This document shows positions 20,004 to 30,677 of a DNA stretch of 64,000 nucleotides, piece after piece. The notes beneath the pieces were generated by a model. That model was not told where the DNA came from and did not search any database. It saw nothing but the letters and a program-made list of their open reading frames with translations. The translations under genes were made by a program, and so were the position numbers. Source of the stretch: Erigeron canadensis (taxonomy: Eukaryota; Streptophyta; Magnoliopsida; Asterales; Asteraceae); NCBI RefSeq assembly GCF_010389155.1, contig NC_057762.1, positions 62,001 to 126,000 of the forward strand, given 5' to 3'. The stretch's first letter is position 1. Every line of letters begins with the position of its first letter.

Positions 20004-21995
20004 TCAAAATTCAACTTGTTGAGACGGAGGCAATCCTTGAACGTCATCAAGAAATACATCGGGAAATTCACGGACTATTGGGATATCGGCTAGTTTGATT
20101 ACTTCGGTTGCCGTACTCATTAGGATTCGTTTGTGTGACTCGGGTCTTTCACCTTGGATTTCTAGTACGTCTCCCCCACTTAAGGGTATTCTAAGGATTT
20201 TTGCGCGACATACGATGATAGCATCTACCAGGGATAACCAATCCATCCCCACTATTACATCGAAACTACCCATTTCAAATGGGATTAGATCTATATAGTA
20301 TGAATGAGTATCTAGTGTTAACACACATTTAGGCACAATTTGGTCAAGTTTAGAGATTCCACCACTAGCTACCTGTATTTCATAGCAAGCATGGGTACGA
20401 ATGGGTTTCACTTTAATAGTGCACACAAAGTTAGTGGAGATAAAGCTGTAGTCGGCACCCGAATCAAATAACACAATAGCTAGATGATTGTTTAAGAGAA
20501 ATGTACCCATGACGACGTTTGGATCATTAGCAGCTTCCATAGCATTCAAGGCAAAGACTCGGCCCCTGGCCTGCTGGACTTGGTTAACTCTGGGAGGATT
20601 AGGTGCTGCAATCTGTAGAGGATTCTGATTGGCTGCGGCTGGGGCGGGTCGCCTAACAACTCTTGGGCAAGCATTGCGGTAGTGCTCAGTGCTGCCACAC
20701 TCATAACAGGCTCTCTGATTAGCTGGAGGAGTTCTGAAGTTTCTTGGAGCGAAATTCAGTGGTGCGGCGGGAACTCTGGCTGCCCTGCAATCTCTAGCCA
20801 AATGCCTAAACTTCTGACAATTCTGACAAAATCGGCATGGCACTGCCGTTGAATGATGATAAGTACAAGTAGCACACTGAGGAAATTGCCCAACATATGC
20901 CTTCTGTCCTGGCTCAACTGCTGCAAACACCTTTCCAACTCTGACCCTCTTATCAGTCCTGAAATCTCTCCTCTTGCTGGCTTCACCAAAGTCTCTCTTC
21001 TTCTCTGTAGACCTTGTCAGTGTTCCAGCCCTAACCAAGTCATCAGTCATGGCACTGGTTCTTTGAATAGCTTCTTCAATCGAGTAAGGAGGAATGCCAG
21101 TCAGGGTGTTACGGATCTGAGGGATGAGGCCATAGATGTATCTCTCAATCAACATTGACTCAGAAGTCACCAAGTGTGGTACCAATCTAGCCAACTCTTG
21201 AAACTTGCTAGTATACCTTGCATGACCGGATCCCACCATGGTGTGGTGCCAAAACTCCTGTTCAATCTTCTGCATCTCATTCAGTGGACAAAAGCGGTTC
21301 TTCATCATCTCTTTAAACTGATCCCATGGTGTTTCGAAAGTAGCAGTTCTTCCACGACCTCCTAACAAAGTGTTCCACCAAGACAGGGCATCATCGGTGA
21401 ATGAACCTCCAGTGAATCTTACCCTCTGATGAGATAGACATTCGCTTATATCCATGACTGCCTCCAGTTTCTCCAACCACTTCATAAACACACCAGCTCC
21501 TCCTCTTCCATTGTAATCTGGTGGACCACACTTCTTAAACTCGGTGTAACTGCAACCTCTTCTCTCCATAGCATACTCATCATTTCTAGGAATTCTTCTG
21601 GGTCCAGGGCCCACATAAACACCATCACCAACAAACTCCACTTCGGGATCAAAGTTACCTGGTTCTTGATTCACTTGTTGCGGTGCAACTCTTACAGGTT
21701 CAGCTTCAACTTCAGGTGCTCTTCGGTTCTGATTTGGGACAACACCCATTGCAGCAGTCACTTGTTCGATGATAGTAGGCATTGAAGCCGGTAACTGTTC
21801 AGCAATGATAGTGGCCAAATCAGGGTTCTCAACATAACCCATGCCATCACCACGGCCACCACGACCTCTACCACGGCCTCTTCCTTGTTGAACCCCACGA
21901 CCTCCTCTCGGGTTGCCACGACCACCTCCAGGATTACCACGACCAACACCATTTTCTTGAGCTTCGACATTCGGGTTTGCTCTTGTTCGCACCAT
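20004..21995 (-). CDS. Gypsy gag-protease (N-terminal part of Gag-Pol)
   Basis: ORF of 663 codons starting MVRTRANPNVE. Residues 15-50 form a Gly/Arg (RG) repeat. The Retrotrans_gag domain follows around residues 145-310 (FKKCGPPDYNGRGG, FMKWLEKLEAVMDI, LSWWNTLLGGRG, FKEMMKNRFCP, EFWHHTMVG, YTSKFQELARLVPHLV, RYIYGLIPQIR). Two CCHC knuckles are present: CQNCQKFRHLARDC, where an Arg replaces the usual Gly before His, and CYECGSTEHYRNAC. Protease begins near residue 500 with the catalytic VLFDSGADYSFI and has VIVGMDWLSL. The ORF ends at a TGA just after QVEF, where RT should begin, so the stop is premature. Gag and protease look intact. Gag would form the particle and the protease would cut the polyprotein. 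Confidence 0.85.
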   Translation of the reverse strand: MVRTRANPNVEAQENGVGRGNPGGGRGNPRGGRGVQQGRGRGRGRGGRGDGMGYVENPDLATIIAEQLPASMPTIIEQVTAAMGVVPNQNRRAPEVEAEPVRVAPQQVNQEPGNFDPEVEFVGDGVYVGPGPRRIPRNDEYAMERRGCSYTEFKKCGPPDYNGRGGAGVFMKWLEKLEAVMDISECLSHQRVRFTGGSFTDDALSWWNTLLGGRGRTATFETPWDQFKEMMKNRFCPLNEMQKIEQEFWHHTMVGSGHARYTSKFQELARLVPHLVTSESMLIERYIYGLIPQIRNTLTGIPPYSIEEAIQRTSAMTDDLVRAGTLTRSTEKKRDFGEASKRRDFRTDKRVRVGKVFAAVEPGQKAYVGQFPQCATCTYHHSTAVPCRFCQNCQKFRHLARDCRAARVPAAPLNFAPRNFRTPPANQRACYECGSTEHYRNACPRVVRRPAPAAANQNPLQIAAPNPPRVNQVQQARGRVFALNAMEAANDPNVVMGTFLLNNHLAIVLFDSGADYSFISTNFVCTIKVKPIRTHACYEIQVASGGISKLDQIVPKCVLTLDTHSYYIDLIPFEMGSFDVIVGMDWLSLVDAIIVCRAKILRIPLSGGDVLEIQGERPESHKRILMSTATEVIKLADIPIVREFPDVFLDDVQGLPPSQQVEF

Positions 21996-22004
21996 TTTCC
22001 TATA

Positions 22005-22912
22005 TTAGAAAAAGACGGGATCGACGTTAGAATGAGGAAATAGTCGTTCGTGACGTCAATTACGCACTCTCAGCACACTCGTGTTAGTTTTCTAGAATCC
22101 TATACATTATACTCTCATTAACGCATGTAGCTCACGAAATCAAGTATTATATCTGGAGGTACGCATTATCATTAATAACAAACATGCAGTATAAAGTAAC
22201 ATCACAATAAGACATTCAATTCATGAAAGATAGTTCGCAAGATGAATAATATAACCATTTCAATCTTAAATTTAACTTTTAAATCCGATTAACTTTTGAC
22301 AGCCAAAATACGGTCCGGATCTAACACCTACATCCGTTGCACTAGCGGTGTATGTATACAGGGTGTACCAGCGGCTAACCCTCCACACCCCTAGTACATC
22401 TAATGCAAGGTCGGTTCACGGTACTGATATGCTCTCTAGGTATTGGCAAAGGTATATATACAGGGTGTACCAGCGGCTAACCCTCCACCCGATCAACACC
22501 CATTGAGCATCCCAGGATTGCTACCACACTCCAACTATCTTAGGCACGATCCATGTTGCCATCAAGTCTATAGAAAATATACCACACGCGAAAAGTTGAT
22601 CAGGCTTTTCTGTGATGATATATCACCATACTTCCTTGCTAACCACAAGTCATTTCGCTAATTTATTATCATTATTTAAACTTAATCACAACTCATAGTT
22701 CGAATACCAATAGCATGAGTACACGTGGCAAAGTAGCATGGTTCTAAGGTCTGCGTAAGAATGAATACAATAGCATGGATATCGCAGATATAAATAAGCT
22801 TCATAGAGATTGAATGCACACATAATTCCTATCATGCATGCTACGTGCGGTTTCTAAGTTATAGTCTAGGCAAAACCACCTAATTCACTATAACCTGGCT
22901 CTGATACCAATC
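22005..22912 (-). other. 5' leader and PBS of the Tekay-like element
   Basis: The non-coding leader lies between the LTR and gag. The primer site TGGTATCAGAGCC is at 22909-22897. A ~40-bp block (ACAGGGTGTACCAGCGGCTAACCCTCCA) occurs twice, at about 22357-22386 and 22459-22488. Confidence 0.75.
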
Positions 22913-23372
22913 TGTAACACCCCGACAGCGGCGGAAAACTCGGGATGTAAGATATAGCACACGCGCACATGGATGTTACATAGGAATACTAAATGAGTGC
23001 ATAAATTAAGCATAAATAGTCGATTACATAGTTCAAATAGCAAGATAGGTCACCACACATATATTCCAACCAAACATGCAATCAAGAGTACGATAAGTTC
23101 CCACACAGGGGAAACGGTTAGGCATATTACCTACAAACATAACAAGTATATGCAAACTTCAAAACCTAGCCTGCAGTCTGCTAAAAGTCCCATGCTACCA
23201 ATCCTAGCCACGATTAGCTTGATTACCTGAAAGGAATACTTAAACGTGTCAACACAAAAGTTGGTGAGTTCGTAGGTTTGAGTATATAAACAAGTTGTAT
23301 AAAAGCGTTTTATGCCGTCAATAGAATACAAGTATAAAGTAGTATGTAGTGGTTAGTGACCAACTTGTACAT

Positions 23373-23760
23373 AAGTAAGCGAGCACACACAATCCTCAAC
23401 AGGACCGGCTAATTTGTATAAGCGAGCACATACAATCCTCAACGGGACCGGCTAGTAAGTATAAGCGAGCACACACAATCCTTAACAGGACCGGCTAATA
23501 AGTATAAGCGAGCACACACAATCCTTAACAGGACCGGCTAATAAATATAAGCGAGCACACACAATCCTTAACAGGACCGACCAACAAATATAAGCGAGCA
23601 CACACAATCCTTAACAGGACCGGCTAACAAATATAAGCGAGCACACACAATCCTTAACAGGACCGGCTAACAAATATAAGTGAGCACACACAATCCTTAA
23701 CAGGACCGACTAATAAATATAAGCGAGCACAAACAATCCTTAACAGGACCGGCTAATAAT
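23373..23760 (-). repeat. Nine-copy 42-bp tandem array in the LTR
   Basis: Units read ATAAGCGAGCACACACAATCC then TTAACAGGACCGGCTAATAA (+ strand), nine copies by eye with few changes. The first two units differ most (CTCAAC, CGGGACC), as at array edges. There are no spacers, so this is not a CRISPR-type array. Confidence 0.85.
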
Positions 23761-24449
23761 GTCACAAGTAGTCAAATAGCCATTGAATAGTAAAAGCAGT
23801 TACGGCATATATAAAAGCATATGTAGTATTCCTTTTACCCCAAAATAAGTAAAGAAAAAGGGGCTACGAAGACTCACAGTGATCTGCTACAAGCGTAGTT
23901 CTACAAGCACAGAGTATGAGCATAGATATAAGTAAGATATATCTATTGAATCCAAGTATGTCTCGACGTCAACCTAATCACAAGTTATTGAGCATAAATG
24001 AATACATGTATTAGTTCTTGTGATAAATTATTCACTGAGTGGTCCTTGATGAACTGATGATTTAGTCCCTTAAAGATCTTTGAACGTTTTGACTCAAAAG
24101 TGTTTTACATAAACTAGACTCGAAATGAACGTCTTTGAACTCACACATAAGTACTTATCGTAATAATGAGTAACGAACTTTAGTCTTTAGAATCTCAAAT
24201 CAATTAGTCATAGAACTCGTACTTTGATGATCAAGATAGAACATGTCTTAATTGTACTTTAATTAGGGTTTGCACTTTGTACGTTGTCTTAGATTGAATT
24301 ATTAACTAGCCTTGGTGTCAATGATCAGCCTTTGAGGTGTTTAAGCAAGTGATAATGTTGTTATGAACTGATTAGTTGATTAAGGATCAAGTGTGGTATG
24401 ATATAGAATAAGCTCAAGTTGTTTAAGGAATGAACAAAGTCGTTCTAGG

Positions 24450-24850
24450 GTTTGGAAGTCAAGATCGTCCCACTGGCTAGCCAGGATCGTCCTGGATGCT
24501 CTTCAAGATCGTCCTAGATTCTTCCTAGGTCAAGATCGTTTCAGGTGCAAGGGGTCAAGGTCGTTTTACAAGACCATACTCAAGATCGTCTTAGTTGTCT
24601 AGCTTAAGATCGTTTCAAGTTACATTGTTCAAGATCGTTTTAGTTACTTATGAACTCAAGATCGTTTCATTTGAAGACATGAACAAGTCACAAGATCGTT
24701 TCATGATCAAGTGTTTGAGCTAAATCAATCCAAAGGATCGGTTACCCAATAAACGTACCAACACATCACAACATCACACAAGAACGAACGAGCAAGAACC
24801 AAGAATCAAGGGCTGCCCAAGACGATCTTGGGCTCAAGATCGTCCTAGGG
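24450..24850 (-). promoter_or_regulatory. Cluster of CAAGATCGT motifs in the transcribed part of the LTR
   Basis: A dozen or so copies of TCAAGATCGT followed by CC or TT occur at irregular 20-40 bp spacing on the + strand. One inverted pair, GACGATCTTGGGCTCAAGATCGTC (24821-24844), could fold into a near-perfect hairpin. The cluster lies downstream of the TATA box, so in the RNA leader. Function unknown. Confidence 0.5.
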
Positions 24851-25702
24851 AGATCATTTTAGGTTCCCCCACGGCTGAAACCAAGAGTTTAATCAACACA
24901 CTAAAATCTAGATCGATTCCGGAACTTGTTAGAACATCAAACTAGTACATATATACATAATAACACTAACCATTAACACTTTTAACGATTTCAAGACCAT
25001 CTATAACGTGATTAAGGTGTGGCACATCAAGAATAAGTTTTCCCTTATTTTCAAAAATGGGTTTCGTAGATTAAAGCATGTTATGACTCAAATTTGTTCA
25101 CAAAAAAGTTACTAAACACATCTAGACACAAACCCATTTACTATTAACACGTTTTTTATATCAAAATTGGACCAAATCATCAAGAACATAAACTTGAAAA
25201 AGTACACTTTTATTTTGATCAAAAACTCAAAATTTGTTGTTGTTACGTGAAATTTGGTGCTAGAAATATGTTTTGATTATCACAAGGAAGCTAAAAGTAC
25301 AAATAATTTTGGTTTAATAACCCAAAATCAAGAGATGAATTTTGTGTGTGAAAATGGTGGCTGCAAGTGTGTGTTATAGAGAGAGAGAGAGGTGAGATGA
25401 AGAAGATGGAAAAATGAGTTTCTCTCCCTAAGATCTTCTATTTATAGGTTTCCAATATTAAATGAACCTAATAAATATAGGGACTATTTGTGAACATTTT
25501 TGGACTAGAACTTTCATAAATACGATCGTTTACAACTCGAAACCTAGTATTTTATCGTAATAAATCATAAACTCGTCTTATAATTCAAGGTTTAAGGTTA
25601 AATTGACCTTCATGTGAGCACATAACTCAAGTCTAATGCACGTCAAGAACTTAGATAGAATTTAAGAAACTTATTCACTACATTTTTAAGACGGTTGTTA
25701 CA

Positions 25703-26289
25703 ATGTGACCCATATTCAGATATACTTCCATAATCGACACAAGCACTAAAATAACAAATATTCAATATATATTCAAAAATATCCTTAAACAAACCATGAG
25801 ACACTTTCTAGATTTAACTTTATAACATTTAATATCTTGTGATTTAACTTTATTTGTTTTTGCATTTCATTATTTATAAGGAACCGGTGATTTTCTATGA
25901 CACCCATGTAGCGAACTTTCTAACAATCTATCCCAAGTTGGAAGCTTTAGGTAAGCTAAGTATACAAAGACACCCCGAGGACATACTTGTCCGAATCTCA
26001 AAGACCACATTAGCTCCTTAATTTACATTCATTTTACTTGCATAAACAGAATAACAATATCACATTTAACTTTCATGCTCATGATTTGTAGAGGTTTTTG
26101 CCTACATATTGAATAAGTCCTATAGTAATGCTAGATCTTTCATAAAATTTAAGGACTAGATTAATTCATTTTTGAAAAGCAAGCATTCGCAGCCATATAT
26201 CTGAATATGTTTCCCACAAGAACATTGTAGAAGTTTAGTTCATATTGATGGAAACCTTGATACTATGTGCCTACCAATATATCCCAAAT
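25703..26289. other. Unassigned AT-rich spacer
   Basis: Flanking DNA between the Tekay-like LTR and the LARD. No ORF, LTR or repeat structure could be recognised. Confidence 0.5.
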
Positions 26290-26294
26290 TGTAA

Positions 26295-26529
26295 TGTTAG
26301 AAATATAAATTTGGTGTTAAATTGTAAATTAGTTATTGTGGAAGGGGTTTTAGTGTTAAGTAGATGAAATGTATAAATACCCCTTCATTAGTTATTCTGT
26401 AATAAGCTTGAATCACTAATCCCATAGTTCCTTCTCTCTAAGTTCATCTTCTACCTCTCATCACCCACACACATTGAAATACACATTCCGCCATTGTTAT
26501 CATTATTAAGCTCATTATCTTTTATTACA
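26295..26529 (+). repeat. 5' LTR of the LARD (235 bp)
   Basis: TGTTAGAAAT to TTATTACA, with a TATAAATA box at 26372-26379 about 80 bp from the start. Confidence 0.85.
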
Positions 26530-27419
26530 TTTGGTATTAGAGCATAATCGGTAAATCCGAACGATCCACGAACTTAAATTCATCCGATTTTGTTCAAATT
26601 TTAGTTGTTTTTGAGCTTAAATATGATTCTGAAAATTCTGTTTTTCGTGGAATTCGAGGCTGTTTAGTGTTTCTGAGTTTGATTTAGCAGTGGATTAGTG
26701 TTCAAATTGAAAAATCAGAATTTAACTCAATTTTCAGTGTTTTACTTCATTTATTTTTGTTGTTGAGCTCGGCATATTGTTCAAAAAGAATAGTCAAAAG
26801 TTTTTTTAATGCTACAGTACGGGTCAAATGTGCATCTATAGTAGAAAACATGTGAATCTGTATCTCACATCGTTAATAACAAATATTTTTTTGATTAACA
26901 GGATAGAGAAAAGAAAAACAAAAACAAAAACTTCATCTTCATCAACTTCTTTCTTCGATCTGTTCTTCATTTTGTTGTCAAATTAATCTGAAAAACACAA
27001 GGATTTAATCGTAGTGTGATTCTGAACAAGGAGATGTTTTCAATTTCCAGATCGGTTGTGTTTTGAGTTGGTTGCGTTTTTCGGCGAGATATCAAGTTTT
27101 CTGGCAACTTAAAATCTAAAAAGTTTTCTTGGTTAAGGTTGTGCGGGATAAAGAGTTGAATTGATTGGTGAAAATTTCGAACGATAACTTGAAGAAACAA
27201 CAAAGTTATTGTTGTTTTAATTTCTCCGGCGAGTTTTCCGGCGAACGTGTAAACAGTTTTTGTTGATTAGGATTTATTCACGTTGTGTTTCTGAATTTAT
27301 TGGTGTTAATATCGAGTTCCAATTTGAAATAACAAGCAAGTAATCGAGATTTGAAGGTTTCCAAAAAGGTTTTATGAATTTTCTGGCCATTATTTCCAGT
27401 TTCCGACCAAAGCTAACAT

Positions 27420-27900
27420 TTGCCGACTTCAATTTCATCTATCTGCCGAGGTGATGATTTCTTGTATTTGCCGACTTTAATTTGTGTCTTTTGCCGAGTT
27501 GAAGTTTGCCTTATTTGCAGAAGTCCTAGACTTATTCATCGTGTTTGCCGAAGTGTCTTGGTTTCTTACGTTTGCTGAGATAAAAGTCTTAGAAATTTTA
27601 CACTTATTTTTATATCATTTGCAGAAGTGACTGCCTTAGTTGTATATCTCGTGTTTGCCGAGTTGAACATACATCCATTTGCCTTGTTTGCCGATGTAAT
27701 TGTTGTGTTTGCCTAAGTCGTTTTATTCCTCTTGCCAAGCTCGTTGTTCAGCATTTCATACAACTCGATCAAGTTCACCAATACCAGTTACTGCCGACTT
27801 CTTTGCTCGTTACTCTGCACACATCACAAATCGTTCTTTTATTCTATTTTAACCAAAATTCTCGACCCATTTATACCATTTGCCGAGCTCACTGCTCGGC
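27420..27900 (+). repeat. Dispersed TTTGCCGA repeats inside the LARD
   Basis: Around a dozen copies of TTTGCCGA(A/G/C) or close variants (TTTGCTGAG, TTTGCAGAAGT) recur every 20-60 bp, many preceded by a T-rich word. They do not form a coding repeat. No known feature explains them. Confidence 0.5.
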
Positions 27901-29239
27901 AAATAGAACAAATCAATTCCGTTCATTTGCAACACCAACCTTCATCGATCATTTGGAACTTTTAGTCTGAACTTGTATCATTTTTTTTGTTGGTTCACCA
28001 TTTTGATTTATGTAAATAAATCTTGTCGAGTGTGTGTGTTTAAAGAAATATTGAAAGTTTGTGTTTTTATCTTGTTGGTTGAGAGAAAATTGTAAGTGTT
28101 CCTTTTAAGAAAACTCCATGATCTTGTCATCACCGATGAGATCTAACCTTGGAGTTATATTCTCAATTCTAGTTTGTGAGGGTTTATGAGTGTGGTGATA
28201 TTTGTGCAAATAGGACATGAGGGAGTAGTCGAAAAGTGAGAGGTTACGGTGAAAAAGATGATGTGAGAAAGGGCTAAAGGAAATGAAAGCCCTCCCCAAA
28301 TTTCTCAAAAAGTCGGGTCAACATATTTCTATCGGATTTCATTTGTTGATTTCTCGATATTGAAGAAGACTTCATGTACCCAGTGAAGCAATGCACATCT
28401 TTTCCTAACCCCTCAAGTATTTCTTCACAAATACTTGTTTTATTCTCACGGAGATTTTCACATTTCTATCGACTCTTCATTTGGAAGATGTTGATATTGG
28501 AAAAGGGAGACACTCTACTCTGGTCCCCGACTTCATTTGATCATTATCGAGTCTAGAGCGTACTTGATATATCTTTTCATTTTACTAGGACACAATAAGT
28601 CTTTAAATGTCTTTGTGACATTGCATATCTTTGTGATATTGCTGGAACATTTTTAGTGATATCATATTATTGATATTCCACAATGATCGAATGGAAATCC
28701 TACCAATGCTAACAGCTTTTCCAAAGTTGAACGTAGGTTTTACATTTTCATTTTATGATTTTGTTGAGTAAACGAGAAGTCTATGTGACCTCGGATTTAT
28801 TTACCCAAAAGTCTTTGAGGATAGTAAGACATGGTTATCGAACGCCTTTGTGACACTGACCATGAATTACATTCTTTAAAGCAATCTATAGGTAGAAAAG
28901 CCATAGACCGAACCATTTAGGGGTAAGCTTTGTGCGTTTCTCGATGATAATGGGAAGTCCTAAAAATAGTAATTGTATTATTAGGCCACACCATTAATTC
29001 ATTCGATTTTTGGTTGTGATAACGGATCATTTTTATCCGGATTTCATTTCTCTTCACACAAACACAAAGAACAAAAACACCATATAAAAGTCTTTTTCCA
29101 ACAACGCAACCTCAAATTCTAGTTCACCAATAGGTCCATTGGGAATTGGGTTGGGATAAGCTGTGTGATTGTTGTTTGTTGTCATCTACCATTTATGCTA
29201 TCAATCATTATTGTGTGATGAACACATTTCACATATTCA

Positions 29240-30240
29240 TCATAAGGGGGAGAAATGATTAAATGATTGATAGATAGAGTTCAAGGTATTAGGTAGAATT
29301 TGATTGGTAGATAAAGAATCATTAGTTTAGGTGAAGAAAGTGAACAATTATCGTGTTATCATGATAAGTTCAAAGATTGTGTCGAGATTGAGAATTTTTC
29401 AGATGATTATTAGCTGTTGAAAGTACGTGGTCGATTATGGAAAGATTTATTGGATAACTGACCATTGTTTGATAAGTAAAAGGATTTGAGATTGTATAAT
29501 GATTGAGAAGAAAGGAAAAGTTTGAGATTGAATGGTTTGGATAGTTAAGATCGTTCATAGTTTGAGGGGGAGCATATGTAAAAGTCATAAATTGTTAAAT
29601 ATGCTCCGAAACGATTGTTTGTTCGAGAGGGAGCAAGAAATTTGAAGAGAATTCATTTAGTTGATAAGATGCTCCAAGATAGTTGATTGTTTGAGGGGGA
29701 GCAAGTGATAATTGATCAATAGATCAAAGGCTCCATGATAATTGTTGATTCAGAGACAAATTAGACCAAGAATCAAAGTTTTAAAGTCAAATCAATTTTC
29801 CACATTCTAAAACCAAGCTATCGCATTGCCAAGAAAACTAAAAAGATAACCAAGCTTCCGCAATCCAAAAGAATTCGAACAATTCAAAGTCAAAACCTAG
29901 CTTCCGCATGCTACTCAAAGATTCAAGTTACTTCTCCAAGCAACATCAAGTTGAAATCAACATTCGAAAGTTCAAGTTGTGAAAGCTCAAAAGCTACAAA
30001 GATTTCAAAGATGCTTCCAAAGTATTCTAAGTTGCAAGAGAAGATCAAGATTTAGAGAGTCATCGTCAAATTAATATGTTTGTTGAGAAGATTCAAAGTC
30101 AAAGTTGATACAAGACGTTGAAGACAATGAGAAAGCTTCAAAGTCCAATCAACATTGAATATTTTCAACAAATGGGCTCATCATGTTTATTTAAAGACCG
30201 AAGACGATGCACATTTACAATTCAACACCAAGGGGGAGAT
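29240..30240 (+). repeat. Repeated polypurine-tract-like motifs before the 3' LTR
   Basis: AAGGGGGAGAAA (about 29245), GAGGGGGAGCAT (29562), GAGAGGGAGCAAG (29626), GAGGGGGAGCAAG (29693) and the functional AAGGGGGAGAT (30229-30239) repeat the same purine word. Multiple polypurine tracts upstream of the 3' LTR are described for Sireviruses, so a Sirevirus parent is plausible. Confidence 0.55.
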
Positions 30241-30475
30241 TGTTAGAAATATAAATATGGTGTTAAATTATAAATTAGTTATTGTGGAAAGGGTTTTAGT
30301 GTTAAGTAGATGAAATGTATAAATACCCCTTCCTTAGTTATTTTGTAATAAGCTTGAATCACTAATCCCATAGTTCCTTCTCTTTAAGTTCATCTTCTAC
30401 CTCTCATCACCCACACACATTAAAACACACATTCCACCATTGTTATTACTATTAAGCTCATTATCTTTTATTACA
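30241..30475 (+). repeat. 3' LTR of the LARD (235 bp)
   Basis: Same length as the 5' LTR and nearly identical, directly after the polypurine tract and before TGTAA. Confidence 0.85.
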
Positions 30476-30677
30476 TGTAATCACTGAACTAAGAAATTAT
30501 ATTACGTTTAAGCAGGCTTAAAAGCTAAGTATCCTCACTTCTAATCATCTTAAAGCATTAACTTAAAATTCTATCTTATTTCTTTAAGTTTTCTGATTTT
30601 TCACATTTGTATGGTTTTTATGATTCTAGCTATTTACAAACTTACTAAGACACTAATACAAAAATAGTTATGAGAGA

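Larger units (their letters stand above)
16751..25702 (-). mobile_element. Tekay/Del-like Ty3/Gypsy element, 3' LTR truncated
   Basis: Minus-strand element: 5' LTR 25702-22913 (2790 bp), PBS TGGTATCAGAGCC (22909-22897), leader, gag-protease ORF (21995-20004), RT-RNase H-integrase (20003-17262), polypurine tract AGTGGGGGAGAA (17033-17020) and then only the first 269 bp of the 3' LTR (17019-16751). Long LTRs, the tRNA-Met site and the integrase end ([10 protein letters not shown]...YPHLF, a degenerate chromodomain) fit the Tekay/Del chromovirus branch. The two LTR copies differ by about one base over 269 bp by eye, so insertion was recent although coding stops have already accumulated. Confidence 0.85.
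22913..25702 (-). repeat. 5' LTR of the Tekay-like element (2790 bp)
   Basis: Minus strand TGTAACAACCGTC (25702) to CGGGGTGTTACA (22913). The TATA box CCTATAAATAG lies at 25437-25447, about 260 bp from the LTR start, so R/U5 occupies most of the LTR. It contains a cluster of CAAGATCGT motifs (24460-24850) and a 42-bp tandem array (about 23373-23760). Confidence 0.85.
26290..30480 (+). mobile_element. LARD-type non-autonomous Copia-like element with TSD
   Basis: TGTAA target duplications flank it at 26290-26294 and 30476-30480. LTRs of 235 bp (26295-26529 and 30241-30475) start TGTTAGAAATATAAAT and end TTATTACA, and differ at only about ten sites by eye. A primer site TGGTATTAGAGC (26532-26543) follows the 5' LTR and a polypurine tract AAGGGGGAGAT precedes the 3' LTR. 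The 3.7-kb interior has no gag or pol in any frame. Met-type PBS and small LTRs suggest a Copia-derived element mobilised in trans. Confidence 0.85.

Noticed and set aside
18594..21365. Plus-strand ORFs within the Tekay-like element
   Set aside because: All lie opposite RT, integrase or gag motifs on the minus strand and show no domain of their own.
23373..23760. Regular 42-bp repeats resembling a CRISPR array
   Set aside because: Units are contiguous without unique spacers, lie inside a plant LTR, and no cas genes are present.
26295..30475. Search for a hidden gene in the LARD interior
   Set aside because: ORFs are short, composition-driven and lack any motif; the LTR/PBS/PPT structure explains the segment.
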